Positions 43,025-51,339 of a DNA stretch of 64,000 nt are shown here, one piece after another. Position 1 is the stretch's first letter; each line of letters begins with the position of its first letter. The DNA comes from an uncultured Bacilli bacterium (GTDB lineage: Bacteria; Bacillota_I; Bacilli_A; RF39; UBA660). Where the stretch lies: contig CAJTZC010000007.1 in NCBI GenBank assembly GCA_910583745.1, forward strand, positions 1-64,000, read 5' to 3'. Below the pieces are notes generated by a model. That model saw nothing but the letters and a program-made list of their open reading frames with translations. It was not told the origin of the DNA and did not search any database. The position numbers and the translations under genes were made by a program.

Positions 43025-45718
43025 TTAATTTACTGTGAACTTTTTCGTAAGCGTCACATTTTTTTCATCTTTATCTATTGTGCGAATTGTCAATTGATAT
43101 TCACCAGTTGTTAAAACGTGGTTTAGTAGTTCTATGCTTAGATGATTAGGTATGTCATTATTGATTGAATATAATATCTTAGATGGAAGTGAACCATCTT
43201 GAACAACAGATAATTCGATATCGTCTGATGTTATCCAGCCTATTGCTTCATTAAAATCGATTGAAATAGACTTGTTGTTTTTTACTTCGAAATTAGTGAT
43301 TTTTAATGTGCTTCCACTTGGGTCTGGTTCTTCTGGATTGACATAAGCTGGTATCTTGTAATGGTCTACAAAGCCTACTCTATAATTTCCCGCGTCATCG
43401 ACGAACAATGCCCATAATCTCGTATTGTTTGTAACAGTGATACCTGTTAAATCGACAGTTAATGTATTTGGACCTTCGTGCAATTTTTGTTGTTTACTCG
43501 ATATAGCGCCTGTCAAAACATCTGAAGCGAATGGGGTGGTAGAATTATAATCGTAGATAGCACCATTCCATTCGTAAACGCCATAATATATCATGCCCGC
43601 TTCGTCGGAGTTAAAACTTAAAGAAGCAGAATTTTCATTTGGTCTTGTGACATTGTCTACTGCGCCTCTGATTACAGGTGGGTCGAAATGTGAGACAAAG
43701 CTCGATTCGATGCTCTCCGTATCAGAGATGTCGATTTTCACTCTGTATTTGTTGTCTTTGTGTCCATAATTATCAGGGACTACTAAGATATAAGTTAGTA
43801 GGTCTGGACTTACTGTGAATTTCGCATTTTTCGTAGTGAGGTTTGATTCCTGTGGACATATAATTTCAAAGTCTTGTAATGTCAAAGCTTTTTTTGGAGC
43901 TTTATTCAGTTTGAAGACAAATCGGTTTGTTATCTCTTCTGCAGCATAAACTATTTGGTATTCACTCGTAGAAGGTTCCGTCACTTGATTTGTTATTTCG
44001 AAAGGACCTTTTACTGCTGAAGTATTATTAAAATAGCCTTCTATGACATAATAAAGATTGTATGATTTGCCTTCTTCTAAATTTGTAATGCCGACAGAAT
44101 TATAGCCGACTTTTACTCGTTCAGATTTGCCGTTTGCTTTGATAGATTCTGGAGTGAATGTTCCTCTTGCCGAAGCATCCTCAATCATATAGTAAAGAAT
44201 ACCACCTTCGTCGACTCCATACATTTCTAATGTTGCTTCTGTGTTCGAAATTCTATCTATCACAACTTTATTGACTGTAGGATTCGCATAGTCTGTATCG
44301 AACTCTCTACTTATAATGTTTCCATTTGGAAGTGTGATGTAGAGTTCATAAGAATCATTTTTATAATAGGAAGTGGAAAGTGTGTATGTCATATCGTCTT
44401 TGGTCGTCAAGTTGAATAGAGAGATACTCTTTCCCTTTGTACAGATTACAGACACATCGTTCAACGTCAATTTTGTGGCTTTACTTAAAGTAAATGTTAC
44501 ACTGCTTTGTGAAGTGGAATGTACATCAGTAAGAGTGATATCGTTTTCTTTTCGGATAAGAACATTGTCGACGTCTGTATCCAATTCAGGTTTATTGATG
44601 ACTTCTGCATAAATCAGCGTATCGTTTGCAGATATTTTTGCATTGGTAATCGTGCCATTTCCTGAAACAGTACTGTTGTTTCCTCTATTTTCGAAGTTCG
44701 TAATGTTGCTCGAACTACTAATTCTTATCGAACTGCTGGATTCATTCACAAAGTTTTCCACATTGGATGTGACAACTATTGTAGAGTTGCTACCATTGTT
44801 AGTAAGGTTTGTCACTGAATTATTTATATTGACTGTTCCGTTAGTATTTAAAGTAACATTTTCACTTGGAATATTTAACACGACTTCTGTACCGTCTGTT
44901 ACTTGAATATTAGCAACTTTGCTCGTGCCATTGATTTCGACGTTGCCACTGATAGCGATGTCTTGTACTGTACTTCCTGTACCAAAGTTGACGGTTGGCC
45001 CTTCTAAAGCTTTATTCATTTGGAAAAGTGATTTGGATCTGAATAAGCGTGCGAACATTGTAGGTGTATCTGCTGATATTTCAAGAGAGTTAATCTTAGA
45101 ATTTACTACGTCTAATTGATAATTGTTCGGCTTTTCTAACGTCATTTTGGTCGTAACTTCTACGTCTTCTAACGTTATTCTTACATTTTTTTCAATATCA
45201 GAACTTATAATCAATGTTCCATATTTTTTGTTTTTTAGTGAGACGACTCCATTTTCGACCATGCTGTTTGTCACTTTGAACGCGTCTACCAACTCCGGTG
45301 TATCTGGTTCCGTTGGCTGGTCAGGGTTTACTGGTTTATCAGGCTCAGTAGGCTTTTCAGGAACATCCGGGTTTTCCGGCACGTTTGGTTCTGATGGTTC
45401 TTGTGGCTTAGAAGGAACATTTGGCTTGTTTCCAGTAGATGAACCAGGTTTATTCGGTTTAGAAGTGTCTGGGTTTGATACTACTGGCTTTTTTTCGTCC
45501 TCTTGGTCTTCCCCTTCCTCTTCAGTTTGAGTGGAATCATCAGGAATGGTACCTTTGTCAGGTTCCTTGTCGTCATTTTGAACTGGGTCCTTTTTATCAG
45601 GTATCGATTGAGGCGGATTCTCCTCTAATTTTTTGTTGTGGTTTATTGCAAGAAATGCACCACCACTTATTATTCCAATTGTAATTATAGTAGCTATAAT
45701 TGCATTTTTGATTTTCAT
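43025..45718 (-). CDS. Large surface protein with Pro/Asp linker and beta-rich domains
   Basis: 897 residues. An N-terminal uncleaved or signal anchor (AIIATIITIGIISGGAFLAI) leads to an acidic and Pro-rich linker with many EP/DP steps (about 35-140). A region rich in short Asn/Ser/Thr strands (about 150-390, VNINNSVTNLTNNGSNSTIV) looks like a right-handed parallel beta solenoid. At least three beta-sandwich domains follow. There is no LPxTG or sorting signal, so it should stay tethered by its N-terminus. Probably an adhesin or envelope scaffold; function not known. Confidence 0.7.
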   Translation of the reverse strand: MKIKNAIIATIITIGIISGGAFLAINHNKKLEENPPQSIPDKKDPVQNDDKEPDKGTIPDDSTQTEEEGEDQEDEKKPVVSNPDTSKPNKPGSSTGNKPNVPSKPQEPSEPNVPENPDVPEKPTEPDKPVNPDQPTEPDTPELVDAFKVTNSMVENGVVSLKNKKYGTLIISSDIEKNVRITLEDVEVTTKMTLEKPNNYQLDVVNSKINSLEISADTPTMFARLFRSKSLFQMNKALEGPTVNFGTGSTVQDIAISGNVEINGTSKVANIQVTDGTEVVLNIPSENVTLNTNGTVNINNSVTNLTNNGSNSTIVVTSNVENFVNESSSSIRISSSSNITNFENRGNNSTVSGNGTITNAKISANDTLIYAEVINKPELDTDVDNVLIRKENDITLTDVHSTSQSSVTFTLSKATKLTLNDVSVICTKGKSISLFNLTTKDDMTYTLSTSYYKNDSYELYITLPNGNIISREFDTDYANPTVNKVVIDRISNTEATLEMYGVDEGGILYYMIEDASARGTFTPESIKANGKSERVKVGYNSVGITNLEEGKSYNLYYVIEGYFNNTSAVKGPFEITNQVTEPSTSEYQIVYAAEEITNRFVFKLNKAPKKALTLQDFEIICPQESNLTTKNAKFTVSPDLLTYILVVPDNYGHKDNKYRVKIDISDTESIESSFVSHFDPPVIRGAVDNVTRPNENSASLSFNSDEAGMIYYGVYEWNGAIYDYNSTTPFASDVLTGAISSKQQKLHEGPNTLTVDLTGITVTNNTRLWALFVDDAGNYRVGFVDHYKIPAYVNPEEPDPSGSTLKITNFEVKNNKSISIDFNEAIGWITSDDIELSVVQDGSLPSKILYSINNDIPNHLSIELLNHVLTTGEYQLTIRTIDKDEKNVTLTKKFTVN

Positions 45719-45843
45719 TTTATTACATCCTCCATATCATATTTTCACATATTTTTTCTCTTCTGTCAAATAATTATGAATCAAGATGACATTCTATTCG
45801 TACTATAGAAAAAACCTCCAGTTTCAACTGAATGGTTTGTGTC

Positions 45844-46584
45844 TTATTCGTTCGGATTTTTTTGTTGTAGTGCGAAAATCTTTCCAAAATTTTCACTGAG
45901 TCTTTCTGACTCTTCTAACGAAAAACCTTTTTCAGCAAAGTAGCTTGGAAGGTTTCCAGTCTCGTATAATTGTTGCAAATACATTCTATCTTTATAGAGT
46001 TTACTTATCATTCTAAGTCTTTTTATCATATTGTTTCTTATGGTCTTATTATAATCTTCTAAACTTTGCCATGGCTCTTCTGTCGTATATGATAGTGGAG
46101 CATCTTCACTGGTTAGTCTGTCTTTTTCCGCTTCCAATTGGCAAATCGCTTGATTTAATTCTAAAATCTGAGCTTCAAGGACTGGAATTCTATTTTTATT
46201 GTTAAAGAATCTTTTAATGACTAATATAGGTGTGCCTACTGATACGATTACTATTGTCGCTAAAAGAGGAGCTGACGTAAAAATCAATTCTGTGAGTGTC
46301 ATCTGCATCTCTTTGGCAAAATCTGCTATATCTAATCCTATTTTACCTGTAATTAACCAAAACGCTAAAATCTCTAGGACTAGAACAGCTAGCTTGCCTT
46401 TAGAAGTGGAAGATTTACTGCCTTCTAACTCTTTTTGGAGAGAGTCAATTTTTGTTTTTAAACATTCTAACTCGTTTTCTATTTTTATTATTTCTACTGC
46501 ATATTTAGTAGATGGAACCTTTCGTGGTCCATTGTCGTCATTAATATATATTGTTTCGTTCGATTTTTTGTATTCGTTATTCAT
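45844..46584 (-). CDS. Coiled-coil membrane protein, tandem paralogue A
   Basis: 246 residues beginning MNNEYKKSNETIYINDD. A coiled coil (about 20-60), a two-helix membrane hairpin (about 65-125), a second coiled coil (about 128-160) and a long C-terminal helical tail follow. It shares the order and the opening M-N-x-E-Y-K-K motif with the two genes to the right, but is more diverged. ATG 46584 has ACAGGAG upstream. No named family. Confidence 0.6.
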   Translation of the reverse strand: MNNEYKKSNETIYINDDNGPRKVPSTKYAVEIIKIENELECLKTKIDSLQKELEGSKSSTSKGKLAVLVLEILAFWLITGKIGLDIADFAKEMQMTLTELIFTSAPLLATIVIVSVGTPILVIKRFFNNKNRIPVLEAQILELNQAICQLEAEKDRLTSEDAPLSYTTEEPWQSLEDYNKTIRNNMIKRLRMISKLYKDRMYLQQLYETGNLPSYFAEKGFSLEESERLSENFGKIFALQQKNPNE

Positions 46585-46616
46585 AATTTTTACTCCTGTT
46601 CTCATAAAAAAAGATT

Positions 46617-47438
46617 TTAATTCTGTTTTGAATTGTCCGTTGGTTGCATTAAAAATCTTTTTTCTAACGTTTCTTTAATCGTTTCTACATCTGTCCCCAT
46701 GATTGTTCCTGGAGATAGTAATGAATCAATTTCCGCTCCTTGTAGCAGCTCCCTTAAAGTTTCGCGTATTTCTTCTAAATCGTTTATTTTTCTCAATCTA
46801 GCCAAGATGCTTTCTTCCAGTTGACGATTGTAGTCTGCAAGAGAAATTACTTGGTCCGATGGTGTTATTTCTGTTGTCTCTTTCGAAGTGAGATGTTGCT
46901 CTAAATCCGCTTTTCGTGTCTCTAACTTTTTTAGTTCACTTTCTAAATTGGTTATTTCCTCTTCTAACTGTACGGCTTGTAGTTCACTTTTTCGGTACTC
47001 TTTTTTTCCTTTATATATTGTCCAGCTAGCAATTGATATACCTAAGATTAGTAATCCTATCGTTTGAGCTTGATGATGTTGGAATGCATATAACAGATTG
47101 TACCATTCGTCGACTTCCGCATTGAACCATGGAAAGAGACATGCGATAAATAACGTTGTTAATGGATATAATGGGGCTAGAAGTAGGGGGCTATATTTTG
47201 CACTTGGCGTTAAATCTTTCTTAGTTCTTCGATAACTCTCTTTTTTTTGTTTTAATGTTGTTTTTTTCTCTTCGATGGCAAGAGACAGTTTATCTAAGAA
47301 AAGATTTAAAAGTCCTTCGTTTAAATTTTCCAACCTTAATCTGGTATCAGCATCCGGTGTATCTTGAATTTCACTTAGTGTACCTTTGTCTGAACTTACT
47401 ATGATGCTTCCGTCTGCTTTTTTGTATTCTTGATTCAT
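46617..47438 (-). CDS. Coiled-coil membrane protein, tandem paralogue B
   Basis: 273 residues: MNQEYKKADGSIIVSSDKGT opens the chain. Then come a coiled coil, two membrane helices (FPWF between them) and a long coiled coil (RKSELQAVQLEEEITNLESE). The C-terminal segment LLSPGTIMGTDVETIKETLE is nearly identical in the next gene. Both ends probably face the cytoplasm. GGCGAG precedes ATG 47438. No family recognised. Confidence 0.62.
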   Translation of the reverse strand: MNQEYKKADGSIIVSSDKGTLSEIQDTPDADTRLRLENLNEGLLNLFLDKLSLAIEEKKTTLKQKKESYRRTKKDLTPSAKYSPLLLAPLYPLTTLFIACLFPWFNAEVDEWYNLLYAFQHHQAQTIGLLILGISIASWTIYKGKKEYRKSELQAVQLEEEITNLESELKKLETRKADLEQHLTSKETTEITPSDQVISLADYNRQLEESILARLRKINDLEEIRETLRELLQGAEIDSLLSPGTIMGTDVETIKETLEKRFLMQPTDNSKQN

Positions 47439-47558
47439 TTTATTTAACTCGCCTTTCTTCGGGATGTATGCTAACACACAAAAAAAAATTTGTCAACTTT
47501 TTTAAGTGTAATTGATTTTGATGGCAGATACCGACCATTGTGAAATTTTAGAACTGTT

Positions 47559-48358
47559 TTAATAGGATATTGGACCGTCAGTAGGTTGCACTGAAAATCT
47601 TTTTTCTAATGTTTCTTTAATCGTTGCTACATCTGTCCCCATGATTGTTCCTGGAGATAGTAATGAATCAATTTCCGTTCCTTGTAGCAGCTCCCTTAAG
47701 GTTTCGCGTATTTCTTCTAAATCGTTTATTTTTCTCAATCTATTCAGGAGGCTTTTCTCAAGTTGCCGATAGTATTCTGCTAGAAATGTTGTCGTTTCGT
47801 CTGGTTTTATTTCTGTTGTCTCCTTCGAAGCGAGATATTGCTTTAGATCTGCTTTTTGTGTCTCTAACTTTTTTAGTTCACTTTCTAAATCGGAAATTTC
47901 CTCTTCTAACTGAGCGGCTTGTAGTTCACTTTTTCGGTACTCTTTTTTTCCTATATATATTACCAAGCCAGCAATTGATATACCTAAGATTAGTAATCCT
48001 ATCGTTTGAGCTTGATGATGTTGGAATGCATATAACAGATTGTACCATTCGTCGACTTCCGCATTGAACCATGGAAAGAGACATGCGATAAATAACGTCT
48101 CTAATGGGAATATTAATGAGTAAATTGTTAATTTATACTTTGTCCATGGTGTTAAATCTTTCTTAGTTCTCCGATAACTTTCTTTTTTTGTTTTATCGAT
48201 GGCAAGAGACAGTTTATCTAAGAAGAGATTTAAAAGCCCTTCGTTTAAATTTTCAAACTTTAATCTGGTATCAGCATCCGGTGTATCTTGAATCTTACTT
48301 AATGTACCTTTGTCTGAACTATAATGTTTTCGTCTGTTTTTTGGTATTCTTGATTCAT
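47559..48358 (-). pseudogene. Coiled-coil membrane protein, paralogue C, frameshifted
   Basis: Starting from ATG 48358 (MNQEYQKTDENIIV), the reading is broken after codon 14. Paralogue B has four more bases at that point, so a 4-base deletion shifts the frame and the chain ends early. Restoring it gives about 265 residues that match paralogue B closely through to the end. A 135-residue frame from TTG 47966 is only the C-terminal part. Confidence 0.8.
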
Positions 48359-48418
48359 ATTTTTCAACTCACTTCTTTTGTGGTACATATAGTATATCAT
48401 TTCAGTTAAATTATCAAG

Positions 48419-49063
48419 TTAAATTTCTTCTAGCATTATCGTCTTGAATAAATTCACTAAATTTTCTGCATAGAGTTCGCCTTTCCCGCCGATTTCTTTT
48501 TCTAGGGTGCAACTCTCCAACTCTGCGAGGGCTTCTTTCTCTGTCAAAGTTTTGTTATAAACTCTTTGCGAAGTCATTGCGTCGTAAGAATCGACGATTC
48601 CCAATATTTTTGCTCCGATGCTCAAGTCTTGAAGACCATTGGGGTAGCCACTTCCGTCAATCCTTTCGTGATGTTCTTTGATTATTGCAATTATATGCTC
48701 GTTCAAAATGCCATTTAAAATCTCTTCTGATTTTTGGCAATGGGTTTTGATAATGTCGAATTCCTCGTCAGTTAGTCTACTGCGTTTTCCGATTATTTCT
48801 TTTGAAATACAATGTTTCCCGATGTCGTGAAAAAGAGCTGCAAAATATATTTCGATTTGTGCCTCTATATCGAGTTGCAGTCTTTCTGCCAATTTCTTGG
48901 AAAGATATGCGACACGGAGGGAATGTCCACTTTCGATTTCCTCTGTTCTTTCAATTTCTTCATTCCACTCTAACAAATCGGCAATTCTTTCGAATGCCGA
49001 CGGAGTCTTTGCTATATTTTTATGGGTTAACATCTCTTGTAAGAGTTTTTGCTCTTTTGTCAT
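48419..49063 (-). CDS. HD-GYP domain phosphohydrolase
   Basis: 214 residues. HD metal motif is FHDIGKHCI near residue 78, with further metal ligands and the GYP motif in EHHERIDGSGYPNGL, followed by ILGIVDSYDAMTSQR. HD-GYP proteins degrade cyclic-di-GMP or act on other cyclic dinucleotides. There is no receiver domain, so it is a stand-alone enzyme. It lies four bases after ksgA, the place where core genes meet the accessory island. Confidence 0.85.
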   Translation of the reverse strand: MTKEQKLLQEMLTHKNIAKTPSAFERIADLLEWNEEIERTEEIESGHSLRVAYLSKKLAERLQLDIEAQIEIYFAALFHDIGKHCISKEIIGKRSRLTDEEFDIIKTHCQKSEEILNGILNEHIIAIIKEHHERIDGSGYPNGLQDLSIGAKILGIVDSYDAMTSQRVYNKTLTEKEALAELESCTLEKEIGGKGELYAENLVNLFKTIMLEEI

Positions 49064-49067
49064 TGGG

Positions 49068-49853
49068 TTATTTCCTTTCTGTGGTGTTTGTGAGGTCTAT
49101 GAATGTTTCCAGGTCTAATTCTTCTGCTCTGGAACTTAAATCATAGCCATGTTTTCTAAGTGTCTTCTGTACTTTTGCTAAATCGTAGTTTTTCAGGTTG
49201 TTATTAATCGTCTTTCTTTTAAATTGAAATGAATCTTTTAGCAACTGTTTAAATCTATCGTAGTCGAGATTCACTTTTGCTTTTTTTGATAATTTTAGTA
49301 CGGCACTGTCGACGGCTGGGACGGGACGAAAATTTTTTCTGCCGACTTCTGTGACAATCTTTATATTATAATGGTAGTTCAGTAGGACGGTCATGTAACC
49401 GTATTCTCTCGTTTTAGGCTTTGCCATAAATCGGTCTGCCACCTCTTTTTGAACCATTATCACTATTTCTTCTGGCTCTAAAGCGAATTCTACGATTCTA
49501 TCCAGTATAGGCGTCGTAATGTAGTAAGGCAAATTTCCTATGATAAATAATCTTTGGTAATGATATGCTCTCAATATGGAAATTATGTCTGCTGATAAAA
49601 AGTCTTCGTATACTATTCTTGTCTTTTCATCTTCTAAAGGAGAAAGATATTTCTCGACTTCCCGGTCAATTTCGAATGCGATGAGAGGACAGTTGTATTT
49701 CTTAAGTTTTTTAGTAAGGGCTCCTCCACCTGGACCGATTTCTAGAATCAAGTCTTCCTCGGTCGGATTGATTGCATCGACGATTTTATCAGAGATTGTC
49801 TCTGAAGTTAGAAAGTTTTGACCATATTTTTTTTTGAATTTAAAGCTAGACAT
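49068..49853 (-). CDS. ksgA: 16S rRNA dimethyladenosine transferase
   Basis: About 261 residues. Dimethylates two adenosines near the 3' end of 16S rRNA. SAM motif I is EIGPGGGALTKKL near residue 42, motif IV is NLPYYITTPIL, and the start MSSFKFKKKYGQNFLTSE is typical. ATG 49853 is better than 49871 because of GAGGACGGTG. The ksgA-yabG-veg order of B. subtilis is broken here by the island. Confidence 0.97.
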   Translation of the reverse strand: MSSFKFKKKYGQNFLTSETISDKIVDAINPTEEDLILEIGPGGGALTKKLKKYNCPLIAFEIDREVEKYLSPLEDEKTRIVYEDFLSADIISILRAYHYQRLFIIGNLPYYITTPILDRIVEFALEPEEIVIMVQKEVADRFMAKPKTREYGYMTVLLNYHYNIKIVTEVGRKNFRPVPAVDSAVLKLSKKAKVNLDYDRFKQLLKDSFQFKRKTINNNLKNYDLAKVQKTLRKHGYDLSSRAEELDLETFIDLTNTTERK

Positions 49854-49889
49854 CGATTTCACCGTCCTCATCCTATTTTTGCTTTTGTG

Positions 49890-49909
49890 AAAAAAAGAAC
49901 ATCACGTTC
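49890..49909 (-). terminator. Terminator of the 3D-domain gene
   Basis: The minus strand has GAAC-GTGAT-GTTC with seven T and overlaps the stop region. Confidence 0.65.
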
Positions 49910-50450
49910 TCTCTCGTTTCCAACCAAATCTCAGTACGTCGTAGTTTATTTTTCTTCTGCCGACTTTCGTAAGGGCTGTTGCATTAGAATCTACGAGTAA
50001 GTCTAGAGATGTCCCTGTCACTCCTCGATCCAAAACGATTGCTGTAATCTCTCCTGTATTCGATACAGTATCGTTTTTAAAGCGGACTATTGATCCACAA
50101 GGAAGGCTGCTAGAAGAAGCGACGATGCGAACGGTTCCATACTGGCTATCGGAATACTCTGTCGTTCCATCTAAAACATTTTGTCCAGTACAGCCAAGTC
50201 TGCCACTACAAAGTGGGCAATTGGCTACGTATCCTGTAAGAGTGCCTGTATAGCTATCTAAAACTTGGTTTAAATCTTCGTACTTAAAGTTGTCTATTAC
50301 TTTTGCCATTGCGTTGAGATTTAAGTTTTTGTTGAGATTAATATTTGAAGTCGTTGCAACGCTTGTGATGCTACTATTTTGGAAACACAATATAGTTCCA
50401 ACTAATATACAAGTGCAACCAATTTTATATAGTGTTCGTATGTTTTTCAT
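49902..50450 (-). CDS. Exported 3D-domain protein (YabE-like position)
   Basis: 182 residues. A signal or anchor helix (IGCTCILVGTILCF) precedes a 3D domain: YVANCPLCSGRLGCTGQNV, YGTVRIVASSSSLPCGSIV, and AIVLDRGVTGTSLDLLVDS with its Asp residues, which are typical of RpfB/YabE/Sps-type peptidoglycan lytic enzymes. The G5 and DUF348 regions of YabE are absent. It lies between tatD and ksgA, like yabE in B. subtilis (rnmV is missing). Confidence 0.82.
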   Translation of the reverse strand: MKNIRTLYKIGCTCILVGTILCFQNSSITSVATTSNINLNKNLNLNAMAKVIDNFKYEDLNQVLDSYTGTLTGYVANCPLCSGRLGCTGQNVLDGTTEYSDSQYGTVRIVASSSSLPCGSIVRFKNDTVSNTGEITAIVLDRGVTGTSLDLLVDSNATALTKVGRRKINYDVLRFGWKRERT

Positions 50451-50491
50451 TTAGACTACTCCTTATATAAGACAGTTTATCATATTGTACG

Positions 50492-51238
50492 TCAAATGTC
50501 AAAAAGGTCATGTACATTTTGTTCGGTAATGTTCGACAAATCCTCTAACGTTATTCCTAGGACTTCGCTTATAAATTTAGCAATATGGAGAACATTTTTT
50601 GGTTCGTTTTTTGTTCCACGAAGTGGTTCTGGTGACAAGTACGGACTGTCGGTTTCAAAAAGTATAGCTTCTAGAGGTATTTCTTTGAGAATTTCTTTCA
50701 GTTTTGCGTTTTTAAATGTTGTCACTCCACCAAAACCGAGTTTGTATCCCATTTTTAAATAGATTTTTGCCGTTTCGAGGCTTCCAGTGAAGCAGTGGAT
50801 GCTGCCTTTGACTGCAGGGAATTTTTTTAAGGTATTTATCGTATCGAGTGTGGCATCTCTCGAATGGATAATGACAGGTTTCGAATACTTTTCTGCTAGT
50901 TTCAGTTGTTCCTCGAGGAGATTCAACTGGGTTTCTCTGTCATATCCTTCATAATGATAGTCGAGACCGATTTCTCCTATCGCGACGACTTCATGGATAT
51001 GCTCTTCTATAAAAGCTAAGTTTTCTTTTGTAAAATCTTCTGTGGAATCGGGATGAATACCTATCGCGCCGTATAGAGAGTCGTATTTTCTAGAAAGTTC
51101 TAGAACTTCTTCTGAAGTTTGGCGATTGCTTCCATTGTTTATCATCTTATGAATTCCAGTATCCTTAGCATCTTTTATCACTTTATCGATATTGTCATAA
51201 TCCTCTTCTAATATATGGCAGTGCGTGTCTGTAAACAT
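50492..51238 (-). CDS. tatD: TatD-family metal-dependent DNase
   Basis: 248 residues: MFTDTHCHI (metal ligands HxH), GEIGLDYHYEG, VIIHSRDA, and the ending FETDSPYLSPEPLRG. TatD proteins are 3'-5' exonucleases of the amidohydrolase fold. B. subtilis yabD sits at the same place next to metS. Confidence 0.94.
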   Translation of the reverse strand: MFTDTHCHILEEDYDNIDKVIKDAKDTGIHKMINNGSNRQTSEEVLELSRKYDSLYGAIGIHPDSTEDFTKENLAFIEEHIHEVVAIGEIGLDYHYEGYDRETQLNLLEEQLKLAEKYSKPVIIHSRDATLDTINTLKKFPAVKGSIHCFTGSLETAKIYLKMGYKLGFGGVTTFKNAKLKEILKEIPLEAILFETDSPYLSPEPLRGTKNEPKNVLHIAKFISEVLGITLEDLSNITEQNVHDLFDI

Positions 51239-51310
51239 ATTGAATTCCTTCTTTTGATTTCATTATATACAATTATGCCTTTGTTGTCTAGATTGGTTTT
51301 TGACGATATA

Positions 51311-51336
51311 AAAAATTGTAGAGCTCTTTTCTACAA
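51311..51336 (-). terminator. Terminator of metG
   Basis: The minus strand has TTGTAGA-loop-TCTACAA followed by T, just past the metG stop codon. Confidence 0.75.
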
Positions 51337-51339
51337 TCT

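Noticed and set aside
38508..48418. Prophage
   Set aside because: No integrase, capsid, terminase, portal or lysis genes were found in the island.
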